From positions 23,265,001-23,329,000 of the forward strand of contig JAUCBN010000006.1 in NCBI GenBank assembly GCA_035048815.1: a stretch of 64,000 nt of DNA, in the 5' to 3' direction. Below, one piece after another: positions 61,521 through 64,000 of the stretch; position 1 is the first letter of the stretch; each line of letters starts with the position of its first letter. A model generated the notes under the pieces. It had not been told where the DNA came from. It worked only from the letters and a program-made list of their open reading frames with translations, and did not search any database. Source of the DNA: Abelmoschus esculentus (lineage: Eukaryota; Streptophyta; Magnoliopsida; Malvales; Malvaceae). A program made the translations under genes and the position numbers.

Positions 61521-64000
61521 CTATGCCGTAGGGCTTGTCACTTCTCCCTCCAGACCACTATAGTTGCCTTTACCACTTAACATCTTCATTGCTATTTGAG
61601 CAACTTCGGCAAACCAGTCATCCTCCGGCAACACACTGCCAGAACACAAAAGTGCTTCATCAGGTTCTAAATAGTTCTCATATGAATTAGAAGGGTCAGT
61701 CTAGTGGATCGAAACGAAAAATGTTCCCATGATGGTATTGATCATATGAAACGTACCTGTATGGATCAATTCCGGTTGCAGCTACCGCCTCGATAGCTCT
61801 CTCGATAATTGTTTTTATAACTTGTTGCAGATTTCGTGACAGATACCGGCCTTCCGAAGCGAAAATCATTACAAATTCCATATCTAGATAAAACTGACAC
61901 CGGAAAAAAATGAAAATTATATGATGTTCAATCATCTAAGGCGATGCATTTGTATGCGACTATGAGTATACCTGTTGAAGACCGAGGGGACCCAAAGGTG
62001 TCGGCCCCTGCTCGATCTCTTCCCAAAAGTTTTGGTCATCGGACAGCCAAAGGATCACTGTCTCTGTTTGTCTCATTAATAGAAGTGTAGCAAACCTTTC
62101 CCTTCCCACAAACATATCAGCTGCTATACTCGCCATCCTTGTTAGCTTTTCAAAAAGTTCCTGAAACAAGATAAAATTGTAGAAGAGAAAAGGTATGAAC
62201 ACCAGAATTATGTTTCCATAGGTCACTGTTCGAATTCCATTCGCTCGAATTCACATGATGCCATATCTTCTTATTCTTCAGGTTGCATGCTTATGTACTA
62301 AAGAAATCAAGATATTACCTGGAATATTGGTGATGGAAACCATTCAGGTTCCTCAGTATGGCCATCCATACTTAAGTATATCTCCGCATTGAGACGGATG
62401 TCCCCCTCGACTGTGAAGATAAGATCGAGGGCATGTTGTCTACAAAAGCTATCTCGCAAACGTTCAACCGAGCGTTGTAATTTCCGCTTCCATTCCTTTT
62501 GCTCCGGAACACGGCCTTGCCTATCTGATGTGCTTCTAGGGGTGGTATCCACTTTGTTAGCCTGACTCAATGGCAAAAGTTTCAATGCAGCCCGGGGAAG
62601 CAGTTCATCAGCTAGCAACGATGCATTGGCAAGTAAAGCCAATTGTTGGGATTCACTCTCTGCCATCTTTAGAATTCTATTCCCAGAACCATCCAAAGTT
62701 TCTTCATTTTCAATCGAACCAGGCAGCGCACTTATCAATAGATTAACATAGGAATTGAAAATTTGTAAAACTCCTTCTAAAGCTGGACCATCCAATTGAA
62801 GAATCTCAAGGGGGCCAACATCCTCCATAAATGCCTAAAACCAGACATAATGCACAATTAGGAACACCAAAGATTATAGAATTTGCAAAACAAGGAATTA
62901 AAAGTTCATTTGACTTGTGTTTGATCACACAATATTTAATCACTATGGGAGCAAAAATAATTACCTTAATCATTGAATTCAATTTGTGAGCACTGCTTGA
63001 AAGCTTTGACTGTGATATACTTGCACTACTAAGAGATAAAGTAGAAGAGAACGGTCGTGCATCACCCGGTGCATAAGAAAGCACCCAATCATCTGCAGCG
63101 GCAAGTGCAGCAGTACTTTGTTCCATTCTTTAAGGTTGCATTGAATGCCATGTTGACACAGGGCCTAAAATGCCTCATCAAGATAGGGGAAAGGGCTAAT
63201 CCACGAGCTTCTAACAAGGCGCAATGGCCGAGGCATATCTGAACACATTCCGTGGCCAATCTTAGACCCCCAGCAGCTGCCGATGAAGCTAGAGCATGCC
63301 TCTTTAAGAGAAGTGCGAATGTGTCAGTTTGTTTGACAGCCCATGTTACTAGTTCAGATGAATATGCAGGCTCCTCACCAAAAACCGCCAAGGAATCACT
63401 AGATGCTTGCGCAATGGTTGAAAATAGCAGCTGTGAAAGAGCCGAAGTAGTTGATCCTCCGTGAGAATTGTTCGAAGGACGAAGACTCTGCATACCACGC
63501 TGCAGCCTCTGTTGGTGAGAATTGAGCAGCAATGTATGGGCACGAGGACCGTCCCCGAGATTTTTAATGGACAAAACGGCCGAACGGAGCTCAGCACCTT
63601 TCGTGAAAGGTTGGCAAGTAGCTTCTGCGAGCTGATCAACTAGTTTTTGTCTCAGCAAAGTGAGGGCATTCTTCAATCTTTGGAGTGCATCTTGACTCAA
63701 GGTATTTTTAGTATGAGGTTCTTTTGCCGCTTGTTCTTTTGCTACTTTTTCCCCTTCCTCCAATGCAGCCATAGCTTCCTCCACTCTCTTTTCAGCCAAT
63801 AGAACTTCAAGATTTTCCTCATATTCAACCAACCACGTCTCGATTTTATTTAGTTTAGTATTCTTAACAGCAAGTATGTTATCCTCTTCCGAATTGTCCG
63901 CGCCGTCTGTCAAGGAATCGAGGAAGACACCTTCGGCTAAACCGTGAACTAAAGCTGCCTGAGTAGAAAGAAGATTCCTCATCGAAAGGAGCTCACCCTC
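61521..64000 (-). CDS. EXO84B: Exocyst complex subunit EXO84B, 3' part, with an internal frameshift
   Basis: EXO84 belongs to the octameric exocyst that tethers secretory vesicles to the plasma membrane; EXO84B is the main plant form. The 5' end lies beyond the window. Exons seen in reading order: 62965-64000 (cut by the edge), 62319-62834, 61972-62160, 61757-61893, 61521-61635. Hallmarks: LSMRNLLSTQAALVHGLAEG near the left end of the protein, IETWLVEYEENLEVLLAEKR, the HCALLEARGLALSPILMRHF segment and the C-terminus EDDWFAEVAQIAMKML. At about 63126-63132 the frame changes: VNMAFNATLKN runs into a stop, while MEQSTAALAAADDWVL continues in another frame, as if two bases were lost within the codons for LKRMEQ. 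Either this copy is inactivated or the base call or assembly is wrong. No splice signal explains it. Confidence 0.85.

Noticed and set aside
1..64000. CRISPR arrays, operons, prokaryotic defence islands or viral insertions
   Set aside because: None seen. The sequence is plant nuclear DNA with spliced genes and no spaced direct-repeat array or virus-type coding sequence.

Overview
This is nuclear DNA from a flowering plant. The genes have many short introns with GT..AG borders inside AT-rich spacers, and every recognisable protein is plant-type (class I formin, GATL glycosyltransferase, CLE peptide, TIR-NB-LRR receptor, EXO84B). A TIR-NB-LRR gene excludes grasses. A rosid, possibly Malvaceae such as cotton, is my inference from overall protein resemblance and is not proven here. 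Eleven protein-coding genes can be modelled; all but the last are complete, and every complete model keeps one reading frame through all its splice sites.

Layout. Left block (1984-30972): a class I formin (+), a TPX2/WVD2-like microtubule protein (-), a germin-like protein (+), a galacturonosyltransferase-like GT8 enzyme (-), mitochondrial pyruvate dehydrogenase E1-alpha (-), and a 22-exon SIN3-type corepressor (-). Middle block (36126-55911): a TORTIFOLIA1-like HEAT protein (+), a BIR-type LRR receptor pseudokinase (+), a small two-exon CLE25-like peptide precursor (-), and a five-exon TIR-NB-LRR receptor (+) with a probable C-terminal membrane anchor. Right block (56512-64000): a bHLH79-like transcription factor (-), then the 3' part of an EXO84B exocyst subunit (-) that runs off the window and contains an apparent 2-bp frameshift.

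From memory, two sets of neighbours match Arabidopsis: formin FH4/FH8, GATL8/9, IAR4 and SNL3/4 in one, and TOR1-like, BIR2/3/4, CLE25/26 and a TNL in the other. The window therefore looks like conserved ancestral gene order rather than a newly assembled locus. No operon-like or defence-island-like system is visible. The most notable biology is the immune/peptide-signalling group at 40-56 kb.

The long spacers hold small non-autonomous transposons and repeats: an hAT-like MITE with 8-bp target duplications (33791-34287), three inverted-repeat elements (about 618-962, 4369-4570, 48336-49085), a short hAT-like element near 47.4 kb, tRNA-derived SINE-like copies, a decayed LINE fragment (about 59.2-59.75 kb) and microsatellites. 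I found no tRNA, rRNA or CRISPR array. Exon borders were read by eye and can be off by a base or two.
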